64,000 nt of DNA from Thiogranum sp. (GTDB lineage: Bacteria > Pseudomonadota > Gammaproteobacteria > DSM-19610): assembly GCA_030148805.1 (NCBI GenBank), contig JASBSS010000011.1:122969-186968 (forward strand), in the 5' to 3' direction. The notes beneath the pieces are model-generated. The model did no database searches. It saw only the letters and a list, made by a program, of their open reading frames with translations, and was not told the DNA's origin. Positions 33,741 to 41,142 of the stretch are shown here, piece after piece (the stretch's first letter is position 1; every line of letters begins with the position of its first letter). The translations under genes and the position numbers were made by a program.

Positions 33741-34646
33741 TTATCGTCGTGACAAACGGCCGCCGGGAACGACAGCCTGTTCATCGGGAAGCGCTTGCGT
33801 ATCGGGTAACATCAGCCGGTAGAGGTACGGCCACAACTTACCCGTCACCAGCAAGGCGCCGGTGGGCGCGTGATAGGCGATGCCGTTGGCGACCGCTGAG
33901 GTGTCCGGTCGTTGCGACAGTGGCATCAACCCGGCGAGATCGAGCCAGCCCAGCACCTGACCGGAACGGGCGTCTATCCGGGCGATACAATCACTCGGAT
34001 AGACATTGGCGTAGACAGTCTCGCCGACGGCTTCGAGTTCGTTGAGTCCCTCGACAGGCCGGCCGCCATCGGTCACCTGAACGCGCTCTACCTCGCGGTA
34101 GCCGTCGCCAGCGAAAAATTTCAGCCACGAGGTCCCGTCACTGACGACCAGACGGCCAGCGACCACCGTGCTCCCCCAGCCTTCGCCAGCCAACGAAAAA
34201 TCGCCGAGCCGGCGCAGATCCGCCGGGTCGTAGATGAAAGCCGAGCCGCTTTGCCAGGTCAGTTGCACCAGTCGTCCGTCGAGTACGGTCAGTCCTTCAC
34301 CGAACAGCGCCGCGTCCAACGGCCGTCTGTCGAGTATCCGGCCGGTATGCAAATCGATCCGGCGAATATCGGACCGGCCACGGATCCCGGTACTCTCGTA
34401 GAGCTGACCCTGATGAAACACCAGGCCCTGGGTGAAGGCTTTGGTGTCACGCGGATAGCGGGCGGTCACCCGATAGGGGATCAGGGGGGCCGCGGGCCCG
34501 GAGGTGCGTGGCGAAGCGGCCACGACGAGGGCCGGTGCCGGATCCCTTCCACCGCAAGGCCGCCCCGACTGGGCAAAACCCCCAGCAGTGAACAGCAGAC
34601 CCGTCGTCATCCCGGCAATCAGACACCAGAAGGACGGCGCGCGCAC
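33741..34646 (-). CDS. Glutaminyl-peptide cyclotransferase (glutamine cyclotransferase type)
   Basis: Converts N-terminal Gln of exported peptides or proteins to pyroglutamate. It belongs to the plant/bacterial beta-propeller type: AFTQGLVFHQGQLYESTG at the start of the domain, then ALFGEGLTVLDGRLVQLTW, VSDGTSWLKFF, LNELEAVGETVYANVY, SDCIARID, and NGIAYHAPTGALLVTGKLWP near the end. I favour the GTG at 34646, which has a GAGG site and gives a clean signal peptide (FWCLIAGMTTGLLFTAGGFA); the frame is open to an alternative start at 34721. It is the first gene of the cusB-cusA-dsbA operon (17 nt before cusB), an unusual partner for a metal pump. Confidence 0.88.
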   Translation of the reverse strand: MRAPSFWCLIAGMTTGLLFTAGGFAQSGRPCGGRDPAPALVVAASPRTSGPAAPLIPYRVTARYPRDTKAFTQGLVFHQGQLYESTGIRGRSDIRRIDLHTGRILDRRPLDAALFGEGLTVLDGRLVQLTWQSGSAFIYDPADLRRLGDFSLAGEGWGSTVVAGRLVVSDGTSWLKFFAGDGYREVERVQVTDGGRPVEGLNELEAVGETVYANVYPSDCIARIDARSGQVLGWLDLAGLMPLSQRPDTSAVANGIAYHAPTGALLVTGKLWPYLYRLMLPDTQALPDEQAVVPGGRLSRR

Positions 34647-34785
34647 CCGGCCTCGGCCAATCGAGGCGGGACAAGCCGATCCACTATAACCAGAACGAAA
34701 AGCCAACACGCAATCAAACACTCGCTATCGACACTCGCTTTCCACCGATGAGAATGGCCCAACCCAGCCCGCCGTCGCGCAACTC

Positions 34786-34817
34786 CGCGCCCTTCCCGAA
34801 TCGTCGGGAAGGGCGCG
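34786..34817. terminator. Strong stem-loop, probable transcription terminator
   Basis: Perfect 14-bp stem with a 4-nt loop: CGCGCCCTTCCCGA-ATCG-TCGGGAAGGGCGCG. It lies 25 bp past the stop of the 666-residue secreted protein gene. There is no clear T-run on either strand, so it may act as a Rho-assisted terminator or an RNA-stabilising 3' end. It separates the multicopper oxidase cluster from the glutaminyl cyclase-cusBA operon. Confidence 0.6.
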
Positions 34818-34842
34818 CGTTGGCACCCCGGGCTACCAACGG

Positions 34843-36843
34843 TTAGTGCAGCGAGTAGATCGCTACGCCATGATGCACCGGGTCGAACTGATACAGCCGC
34901 AGTCGACGACTGGGCTCATAGTTCAGGGTGATATCCACCTTGTGCATCCCCGGGGTACCGTCCGCTGCGGCCGCCGGTACCGGGACCAGTCCGGTCAGCG
35001 CACCCACGTTCGGCCACAGGTAGTTGCGGCCGAAGGTGAAGAAGCACCCGGAACCCAGTTGCGGCGGACCGTTGAGCGGATCGTCCAGGTTGCGCGGCGT
35101 CGGCTGCAGGAACTCCTCGGTGCCGCCCCGATTGATCGGGAACACGTTGTCGTGCCCCGCCAGCGTATTGGCCGGGTTGGGGAACGGCGCGTCCTCGGCC
35201 GGGTGTCCCGGTGGAATTTCCGGGTGCGGACCCACGAGCGTGGTCGGATCGGTAAACTGGAACTGGTTTTCCCAGCCACGCGAACCGCCGAAATCCACGT
35301 TCCGGTAGAAATGCGCGAAGTGATCACCGTTATAGACGGTTACCTTGAAGTTATACGGCCGCAGATTCCACTCGGGGACGCTGCCGTTGGCGATGCCCTT
35401 GAAGCGGGCCGGCCCCTGGCCGCTGCCTTCCCCCGACATACCCTGCTTGGAGCCGTAGAAGGTGTTGTTGACGAACAGCATGGTGATGGTGGCGTTCGGG
35501 TCGGCCTCCACACCGGCCGGCAGCTTGGTGCGGTCGCGCCAGTCGAAGTAGGCCGCGCGCAGATCGGCGGCCACCTGGGCCAGATCGCCTTTGTCCTTCT
35601 TCTTGCCGCCATCCTCATCGTCGTCATCGTCCAGCAGCGACTTGAAGAGCTTCCACATCCGCTTGGCCGGCGACAGCTCGCCGATCTGGGCGATGGCGTA
35701 GGCCTTGTCGGCCTTGTTGTTGACAGGATCACAGTCAAGATCGTCCTCGCCACCGGGACAGAAGGCCGATCTTTCCCAGGCCACGTAGTTGCGACCGGCG
35801 GCGACCTTGTTGGCATTTTCGATCGCCTGCACGCGTGGCGGGTGGATACGCCAGCCCCAGTGATAGATCAAATTGAAGTACTTACCCTTGGTCTGCTTGA
35901 TCTTGAGGGTGTACTTGGTGCCTTCGTCGAGCATGGGGAAGAAGGTCTGGTCCATCGAGGCATGCGGCGGCCCACTGACTTCGACACCCTTCGGATTGAT
36001 GAAGCGGTTGACGTGCGAAACCATCGGCGAGAAGTCTTCCATGCCGTTATGCAGGATATGGACGTTGTAGGTGATCGTCCAGGGCACCTCCATCACGGCG
36101 CTGGGGTCGATGAACATGGCGTCGGCTTCGATATGCTGGCCCCAGTAGTAGATGTTGATATCGGTGTTGCCCCCGACCAGGTTGCCGCTGTCATCATATT
36201 CGGGCGCCACCTTGGCGACATTCACCGGACCCTGGTAATGCAGCATGGGCAAGCCGCTGTAGGCACGATCGACCTTGTTGCCTTCGAGAATATCGATACC
36301 GAATTCGACCAGATCCTCATCGACCTTCTTCTTACCCTTGGCCACCGCCGCCTCGATCTCGTCGATAATCCTGTCGAGATCGTCGTCCGGACTTCTCGCG
36401 TCGATCGGCGCCGTCAGCACCGACCCGTCGTGCAGATTGTAGGGATTGGTCGGCGTCGAAGGCAGGGTGTTCGGCATTTCGCGATTTTCGTAGTCCCTGA
36501 GGTTCTCGTACACCGTGGTGAGAAAGTTCGATCCCGGCGGATTGGCGAACGGATCCACGGACGGATGCTGACCTTCCGGGGTAACGGCGAAGGTCGTGTC
36601 GTCGTTGGGATTGTCCGGCGTCCCATTGTCGTCCTTGGTAATCTGCGACAGCCCAGCCTCGGGCTGCGCGCAGGGATGCCCGCGCCATTTGTACACCGGG
36701 TTGGGCGAACCCGTGGCTTTTGTCAGGAAGGGGTCGAACTCGAATCGACAGGTCGCCCAGGCGCTCCCGCCGAGGCTCATGCCACCCGCGAACAAAGCGA
36801 GCGCTGCGACCAGGCGCGCTCTAACAAGTCTTTTGTGCTTCAT
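34843..36843 (-). CDS. Large secreted protein of unknown function in the multicopper oxidase cluster
   Basis: 666 residues. A signal peptide covers about 1-30 (LVAALALFAGGMSLGGSAWA, then TCRFEF). The mature protein is rich in aromatic residues, His and Asp: YYWGQHIEADAMFIDPSAV, NVHILHNGMEDFSPMVSHVN, YHWGWRIHPPRVQ, and DHFAHFYRNVDFGG. A charged loop LLDDDDDEDGGKKK lies near residue 408. Six or so cysteines are scattered, with no CxxCH haem site. It ends DPVHHGVAIYSLH. I do not recognise the family. It lies 106 bp after the Sco-like gene, and its cluster ends in the hairpin at 34786-34817. A role as substrate, partner or surface component of the multicopper oxidase is inferred from position only. 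An equally long antisense frame is an artefact. Confidence 0.85.
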   Translation of the reverse strand: MKHKRLVRARLVAALALFAGGMSLGGSAWATCRFEFDPFLTKATGSPNPVYKWRGHPCAQPEAGLSQITKDDNGTPDNPNDDTTFAVTPEGQHPSVDPFANPPGSNFLTTVYENLRDYENREMPNTLPSTPTNPYNLHDGSVLTAPIDARSPDDDLDRIIDEIEAAVAKGKKKVDEDLVEFGIDILEGNKVDRAYSGLPMLHYQGPVNVAKVAPEYDDSGNLVGGNTDINIYYWGQHIEADAMFIDPSAVMEVPWTITYNVHILHNGMEDFSPMVSHVNRFINPKGVEVSGPPHASMDQTFFPMLDEGTKYTLKIKQTKGKYFNLIYHWGWRIHPPRVQAIENANKVAAGRNYVAWERSAFCPGGEDDLDCDPVNNKADKAYAIAQIGELSPAKRMWKLFKSLLDDDDDEDGGKKKDKGDLAQVAADLRAAYFDWRDRTKLPAGVEADPNATITMLFVNNTFYGSKQGMSGEGSGQGPARFKGIANGSVPEWNLRPYNFKVTVYNGDHFAHFYRNVDFGGSRGWENQFQFTDPTTLVGPHPEIPPGHPAEDAPFPNPANTLAGHDNVFPINRGGTEEFLQPTPRNLDDPLNGPPQLGSGCFFTFGRNYLWPNVGALTGLVPVPAAAADGTPGMHKVDITLNYEPSRRLRLYQFDPVHHGVAIYSLH

Positions 36844-36949
36844 TGATTTTTCGCCTCCTCCCCGGCCGTAGCGTCAGCGCTGGCGCGTACCGCTGGGGAT
36901 GTTGTGTCGTGTGTAATCACCACCTCGGTTTCCTCTGCACGCCCCGGCA

Positions 36950-37591
36950 TCAGACGCTGTGCATGTCGACCAGGAACGGGCGATGCCGCCGACCGGTCGC
37001 CAACCGTGCCACTGGCTCGGCGATGAACAGCGGCTGCAGCTGGCTGGGTTTCTTCACCCAACGCCCGGTCCGCTCGTTGCCGATCCACGTCAGCCCGTAG
37101 AGACTGCCGCGGGCGTTGAAGGAAGCCAGGATCTCCCGGATGTCCTCGGGCGCGCCGGTCAGAAAGCGCCAGTCGGCGCCGCTCCTGTCGGCCAGGGCCC
37201 GCAGCGCCTCGGGCGTGTCGCGATACGGATCCGTGGTGACGGTGTACATGTGCACATCCTTACCCACCTGGCCAACCCGGTCTTCGATGATTTCACGCAC
37301 CTTGACGAGGTTGTTGAGCACCGGGTAGTACTCCTCGCCCCTGACCGAGGTGAAACTGACCAGAACCAGCTTGTCGGCGATCAGGTTCTCGTAGAACCAG
37401 GCCTTCTCGTGGTGCTGATCCTGCACGATGACCTGCGGGAAACGCGCGGCGTTCTTGCCGCCGGTCGCCCGCGGACAGACTTTGAACGCCGGGTCGTCTT
37501 TCTGCGCATTGGGCGCGACCGCCGCCGTGGCCGCTACCGGAACCGCGGCGGCGACCCCCGCCAGAAAGGCTCTTCTCGTGGTCTTTTTCAT
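36950..37591 (-). CDS. Sco1/SenC-like protein lacking the CxxxC copper site, Tat signal
   Basis: 213 residues beginning KKTTRRAFLAG, a twin-arginine type signal, with cleavage after about residue 25. The fold resembles Sco/redoxin proteins: LVLVSFTSVRGEEYYPVLNN corresponds to the Sco strand where FxFTxCPxxC normally sits, and TVTTDPYRDTPEALRALAD matches the Sco segment ISVDPxRDTPxxL. The two copper-binding cysteines are absent, so classical Cu delivery to cytochrome oxidase is unlikely. The C terminus ends PFLVDMHSV. It lies 55 nt after the multicopper oxidase gene and is probably co-transcribed with it. It may be a repurposed chaperone or electron-transfer partner. Confidence 0.8.
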   Translation of the reverse strand: MKKTTRRAFLAGVAAAVPVAATAAVAPNAQKDDPAFKVCPRATGGKNAARFPQVIVQDQHHEKAWFYENLIADKLVLVSFTSVRGEEYYPVLNNLVKVREIIEDRVGQVGKDVHMYTVTTDPYRDTPEALRALADRSGADWRFLTGAPEDIREILASFNARGSLYGLTWIGNERTGRWVKKPSQLQPLFIAEPVARLATGRRHRPFLVDMHSV

Positions 37592-37646
37592 TTTTTAGAC
37601 TCCTTGGAAATTCCGCTGGGTGATTCTCTGCACGGCTCGGCCGCCG

Positions 37647-39359
37647 CTAGCGATGCCATTTGCCGCCACCGTTGTCGCCGCCCTGGTCGGGGACGATGTC
37701 CCAGCGACCCATCATGGCGTTGTCCTCGTGGACGTTGTTGTGGCAGTGGATGGGATAGCGGCCGAGGAAGTCGTCGAAGCGGTAGAACACGCGCGCCGAA
37801 TCGTTCGGCCCCAGCGTGGCCACGTCCTTTCGGGAGCGCAGCACACCGCTCGGGGGGCGGCCGTTCCATTCCAGCACCTGGAACTCCTCGAAGTGCACGT
37901 GCACCGGATGCGCCCAGGAACTGCCGGCGTTGCGGAATGTCCAGATCTCTGCCGTGCCCTGCCTGGGCGCCGCGTCGACCTTGGTCGGATCGAAGAAATC
38001 GTGGTTGATGGTCCACAGCCCCATGTCGTGGTCGAACACCCATTCGCGTTCGGCCACCACCTCGTCGAGATCGATCGGCGGCAAGGCGCGCATGAAATCG
38101 GGAATGCGGCTGTTGTCCGGCCCCTCCAGGTTCTTCACCCGGAACTGCATCACCGGCATCCGGTCCGGGCCCTCCAGGCGCCGCCCGGTCGGGCCCTGGC
38201 CGTTGATCTGCTCCATGAGATTGACCAGGTTGACGGTGTCGCCGGGCCGGTAGCGCGAGAAGTCGATGATCACGTCCTGGCGATTCGCCGGGCCCATCAC
38301 CAGGCTGGTGACGCTGACCGGTTCCTCCAACAGATTGCCGTCGCCGGCGATGACGAACATCTCGGCGTTATCCGACAACGCCAGTTCATAGAACCGCGAG
38401 GGGCCGCCGTCGACGATGCGCAGGCGATACTTGCGCGGTTCGACTTCCATGTAGGGCGACACCTTGCGGTTGACGGTAATCAGGTCACCCAGGTGACCGT
38501 CGGTGTCGAAGACGTTGTAGGCCGGGTTGCCGAACTGATCGAAGCGCACGTCATGCAGAATCAGATAGACATCGTACTTGCCGTAAGTGCCCGGCAGCCG
38601 CAGCGCGTCGGGATTCGGATCGTTTTCGTCGCCCGAATCGATAGCGTCATAGAACACCGCCATCGCCGACAGACCGGCGTAAACGTTGGTGGCGGTGAAA
38701 TCGGCCATGTGGTCGTGGTACCAGAGACTGGCCAGCGCCTCGCGCGGATCGTTGCGCGCATACAGCATGCCGTAGTGGTAATCCCAGTATTCGCCCGGAC
38801 CGAAGAAGTCCATGGGGAAACCGTCGCTCTCGGACGCCGTATGGGCGTTGTGCAAGTGAGTGGTGACATAGGGCAGACCGAAAGGAAGCAGCGCGCTTTC
38901 CGTCGCCGGCAGGTCATTGTAGCGGCGTACCAGCACCGGCTCGCCGTAGCGCGCCACCAGGGTCTCGCCCGGCGTCGCGCCGTTCCACATCCAGGCCAGC
39001 GAACCGTAGCCCAGCGGATTGAGCGCCGAGAGCTGCTCGTGGTAATTCCACAGCCCCTCGGTGATGTGCTGCACGTAATGCTTGACCGGCACGAACTCAT
39101 CGAAGCGCTGGTGCCGGTTGGGATCCGGCGGCGGCGTCAGACCGGCCGGGTCCACCGGTGACATCGCCGGGGGTATGTACAGGGGGGTGGTGTAGGGCGT
39201 CACCGGCGGACTGTCGGGTTCCGTCAACGGACTGCGGATACCCTCCGGCCGACACAGCTGCGCGCGCGCCGCGCGCGGCAACGCGGCGCCCGCGAAAATC
39301 GCCGGCGTACCGGCAACAGCCATCGCGCCCGCCTTAAGCACGTCTCTTCTTTTTGCCAT
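37647..39359 (-). CDS. Multicopper oxidase (CotA/bilirubin oxidase-like), Tat-exported
   Basis: 570-residue periplasmic or surface oxidase. The N terminus KRRDVLKAGAMAVAG is a Tat signal; cleavage after ARA (residue 33) would leave Gln34 first. All copper motifs are present: HLHNAH at 168-173, WYHDH at 213-217, HPVHVH at 484-489, and HCHNNVHEDNAM at 538-549, which supplies type-1 ligands Cys539, His544 and Met549 plus type-2/3 histidines. Three cupredoxin domains are expected from the length. It heads a cluster with the Sco-like and 666-residue proteins. Substrate could be phenolics, Cu(I), Mn(II) or another metal; sequence alone does not decide. The cusBA operon downstream favours a copper link. 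Confidence 0.93.
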   Translation of the reverse strand: MAKRRDVLKAGAMAVAGTPAIFAGAALPRAARAQLCRPEGIRSPLTEPDSPPVTPYTTPLYIPPAMSPVDPAGLTPPPDPNRHQRFDEFVPVKHYVQHITEGLWNYHEQLSALNPLGYGSLAWMWNGATPGETLVARYGEPVLVRRYNDLPATESALLPFGLPYVTTHLHNAHTASESDGFPMDFFGPGEYWDYHYGMLYARNDPREALASLWYHDHMADFTATNVYAGLSAMAVFYDAIDSGDENDPNPDALRLPGTYGKYDVYLILHDVRFDQFGNPAYNVFDTDGHLGDLITVNRKVSPYMEVEPRKYRLRIVDGGPSRFYELALSDNAEMFVIAGDGNLLEEPVSVTSLVMGPANRQDVIIDFSRYRPGDTVNLVNLMEQINGQGPTGRRLEGPDRMPVMQFRVKNLEGPDNSRIPDFMRALPPIDLDEVVAEREWVFDHDMGLWTINHDFFDPTKVDAAPRQGTAEIWTFRNAGSSWAHPVHVHFEEFQVLEWNGRPPSGVLRSRKDVATLGPNDSARVFYRFDDFLGRYPIHCHNNVHEDNAMMGRWDIVPDQGGDNGGGKWHR

Positions 39360-40056
39360 GTGTCTCTCCAGCTCTTTGGGGTAAGGTAGGGGTCGAGCAC
39401 GGTCCGCACTGACAGTCCACCCTGGCCGGCCTGCCTCCCCCGGCCCGCTGTCAAGACCTTCGCGTAGCGCTCACTTTCTCCTACAAATTGTGCGATAGCG
39501 AGCCGTGCAGGTAAGTAACCCCACCCACACAAGGGCAAAAAAAGATGTTAAAATTCAGAAAGATATGTTAAGTAAATTTACTGTCTGTTAATTTTTCATG
39601 AGTATTTATCGCCCGTGGGCACGCACCCCCTTCGAAGCCCAAGCCAGCGGCCCCGGACCGCTGACAACGCCGTGACACCGAGCCAAGCACCCGCGCTCGT
39701 TAGCTTTTTTTGCAGCGCCTGGAAACCGCACCCCGCCGGCCGCGCGTGGCTTCGCGGACAAGAAGGCGGCCGTTCCCCCCACGGCGCGTCGGTGACCCCA
39801 CGGATGAGGCCGCCGCGCCCGGGCCCAGCGCATCCTCCCACCCCGGTTCGTCCGTCCCTGTTCGTCCGCCCCTGTTCGCCTGCCCCGGTTCGCCTGCCCC
39901 GGTTCGCCTGCCCCGGTTCGCCTGTCCCAGTTCGCCTGTCCCGGTTCGCCTGTCCCGGTTCGCCCGCCCCGGTTCAGCCGTCTCTATTCAGCCATCAGCC
40001 TCCAGTCGCCCCTCCGGCCCTCCGTGGACGACCGGCGTGACCCGAACCCCACCCGG
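39360..40056. other. 697-bp gene-free region upstream of the multicopper oxidase
   Basis: No believable gene is seen; open frames here are compositional. An AT-rich stretch at about 39535-39605, in contrast to the surrounding GC-rich DNA, is the best place for the multicopper oxidase promoter or an upstream activator site. The half further from the gene contains a 14-bp tandem repeat array (39845-39984). Confidence 0.6.
39845..39984. repeat. 14-bp tandem repeat array (minisatellite), about 10 units
   Basis: Nine units in exact 14-bp register followed by one degenerate unit; consensus GGTTCGCCTGCCCC with variants at positions 1-2, 7-10 and 11-14. The run starts at 39845 and the tenth unit at 39971. 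It lies between the DUF1330 gene's 3' end and the multicopper oxidase upstream region. Confidence 0.9.
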
Positions 40057-40341
40057 TCAGGCCGAATACACGTGGATCGTCATGCGCGCGGCAGCCTCGC
40101 GCAGCGGCAAAAGCGCCTGATAGTCGGCACTGTGGTACCAGTCGTGCAAGGCCGCCAGCGTCGGAAATCGGATGATGCCCACGGTCTGATGGTCGGCCTC
40201 GCCGCTGAGCGCGGCCTCGAATTTGCCGCGCAATACCGGCTCGCCGCCGAACGCGGCAAAGGTGGCACCGGCCTGCTGCGCGTATTGCTGGAATTTATCC
40301 GCGTCGAGAATCGCGCTGGTGGCGATGAAAAAGGCGCTCAT
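40057..40341 (-). CDS. DUF1330 family protein
   Basis: 94-residue protein with the dimeric ferredoxin-like fold of the DUF1330 family: AFFIATSAILDADKFQQYAQ at the N terminus, GGEPVLRGKFEA in the middle and VGIIRFPTLAALHDWYHS before the C terminus. Family members are small dimeric proteins of poorly known function. The start overlaps the stop of the peroxiredoxin-like gene by 4 nt (40338-40341), so they are translated together and probably controlled by the divergent TetR regulator. A role in detoxifying reactive small molecules is inferred from context. Confidence 0.9.
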   Translation of the reverse strand: MSAFFIATSAILDADKFQQYAQQAGATFAAFGGEPVLRGKFEAALSGEADHQTVGIIRFPTLAALHDWYHSADYQALLPLREAAARMTIHVYSA

Positions 40342-41018
40342 GCGTCCACCTGCGCCAGTGCCTGCAAGATCTGCTCGACCTCGGCGCGCTTGCGGTAGTT
40401 GTTGGGCACGAAGGCCCAGCTGATTTCGCCGGAAGGTTTGACCACATAGGTGGCCGGATCGGGGAAGGTAAAACTGTCGTCGCCGGTGAGCGCCTCGAGA
40501 TCGACCCCCAGGCTGGCGAGCAATTGCTGATGGCTTTCAGGCAGCGTGAACACCAGACCGAGCGCCGCGGCCAGGCGGTTGCCCGGATCGTGCAGCACGT
40601 CGAACGGCACCTCGGTCACCGCGCCGGCGATGATCGGGTCGGCCGCGCCGCTGTTTTTCAGGATGTCGATCGCCTCGGGTTTTTCCGGACACACCGCCAC
40701 CAACGTCGCGCCATCGGCCTGGAGGTCGTCCAGCCGCTCGGCATAGGCCCGCAGCTGCAGATTGCAATAAGGACACCAGACGCCGCGATAGAAGGTCAGC
40801 ACCAGCGGCCCGCGCGCCAGATAATCGGCCCGCGTGCGGCGCTCGCCGTGTTGATTGTCGAGGGCAAAATCCGGCAGCGCGTCGCCGGGCCGCTTGGCGC
40901 GCTCGCTAATATCCAGCGCGCTGATCTCGCCCGCCCCCTGCTCGATCAGGGCACTGAGATCGGCCGGCAGGTTGTCCCGAAACATCTGGATCGTTTCCCG
41001 AATCTGCTGATTTAACAT
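40338..41018 (-). CDS. Peroxiredoxin-like AhpC/TSA family protein
   Basis: 226 residues, cytosolic. A helical N-terminal extension (about 1-45) precedes a thioredoxin fold: PDFALDNQHGERRTRADYL, then YRGVWCPYCNLQLRAY with CPYC at about 102-105, and later FTFPDPATYVVKPSGEISWAF. The CxxC arrangement with an adjacent Arg/Gly-rich turn is typical of the peroxiredoxin-like family, which reduces peroxides or acts as a thiol oxidoreductase. It is divergent from a TetR regulator across 124 bp that contain a palindromic site, and is followed by DUF1330 with a 4-nt overlap. Confidence 0.92.
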   Translation of the reverse strand: MLNQQIRETIQMFRDNLPADLSALIEQGAGEISALDISERAKRPGDALPDFALDNQHGERRTRADYLARGPLVLTFYRGVWCPYCNLQLRAYAERLDDLQADGATLVAVCPEKPEAIDILKNSGAADPIIAGAVTEVPFDVLHDPGNRLAAALGLVFTLPESHQQLLASLGVDLEALTGDDSFTFPDPATYVVKPSGEISWAFVPNNYRKRAEVEQILQALAQVDA

Positions 41019-41063
41019 GCTATTCTCCCGCGGAATGGATTGACGAAGGTTTTCGTGCTATTT

Positions 41064-41079
41064 TGTACAGACATGTACA
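41064..41079. promoter_or_regulatory. Candidate TetR operator: TGTACA-GACA-TGTACA
   Basis: Two copies of the self-complementary hexamer TGTACA separated by 4 bp, giving a 16-bp dyad in the 124-bp space between the divergent peroxiredoxin-like and TetR genes. Position and symmetry fit a TetR-family dimer site controlling both promoters; binding is inferred. Confidence 0.6.
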
Positions 41080-41142
41080 CTTTAGGCCGGCAACGCCGTT
41101 TTGTCCATAGGTGTATAAAAATTAATTTCGGGAAATCCACAC

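Noticed and set aside
34846..36846. A 666-codon plus-strand open frame exactly antisense to the 666-residue secreted protein
   Set aside because: Mirror-frame artefact of high GC third positions. The minus-strand protein has a signal peptide and sensible composition; the plus-strand product is Arg/Val/Gly-rich with no domain.
39596..40120. Open frames covering the 14-bp repeats as a Pro/Arg-rich repeat protein
   Set aside because: A 14-bp unit shifts frame each copy, so the product only looks repetitive every three units; no start signal and no homologous flanks.
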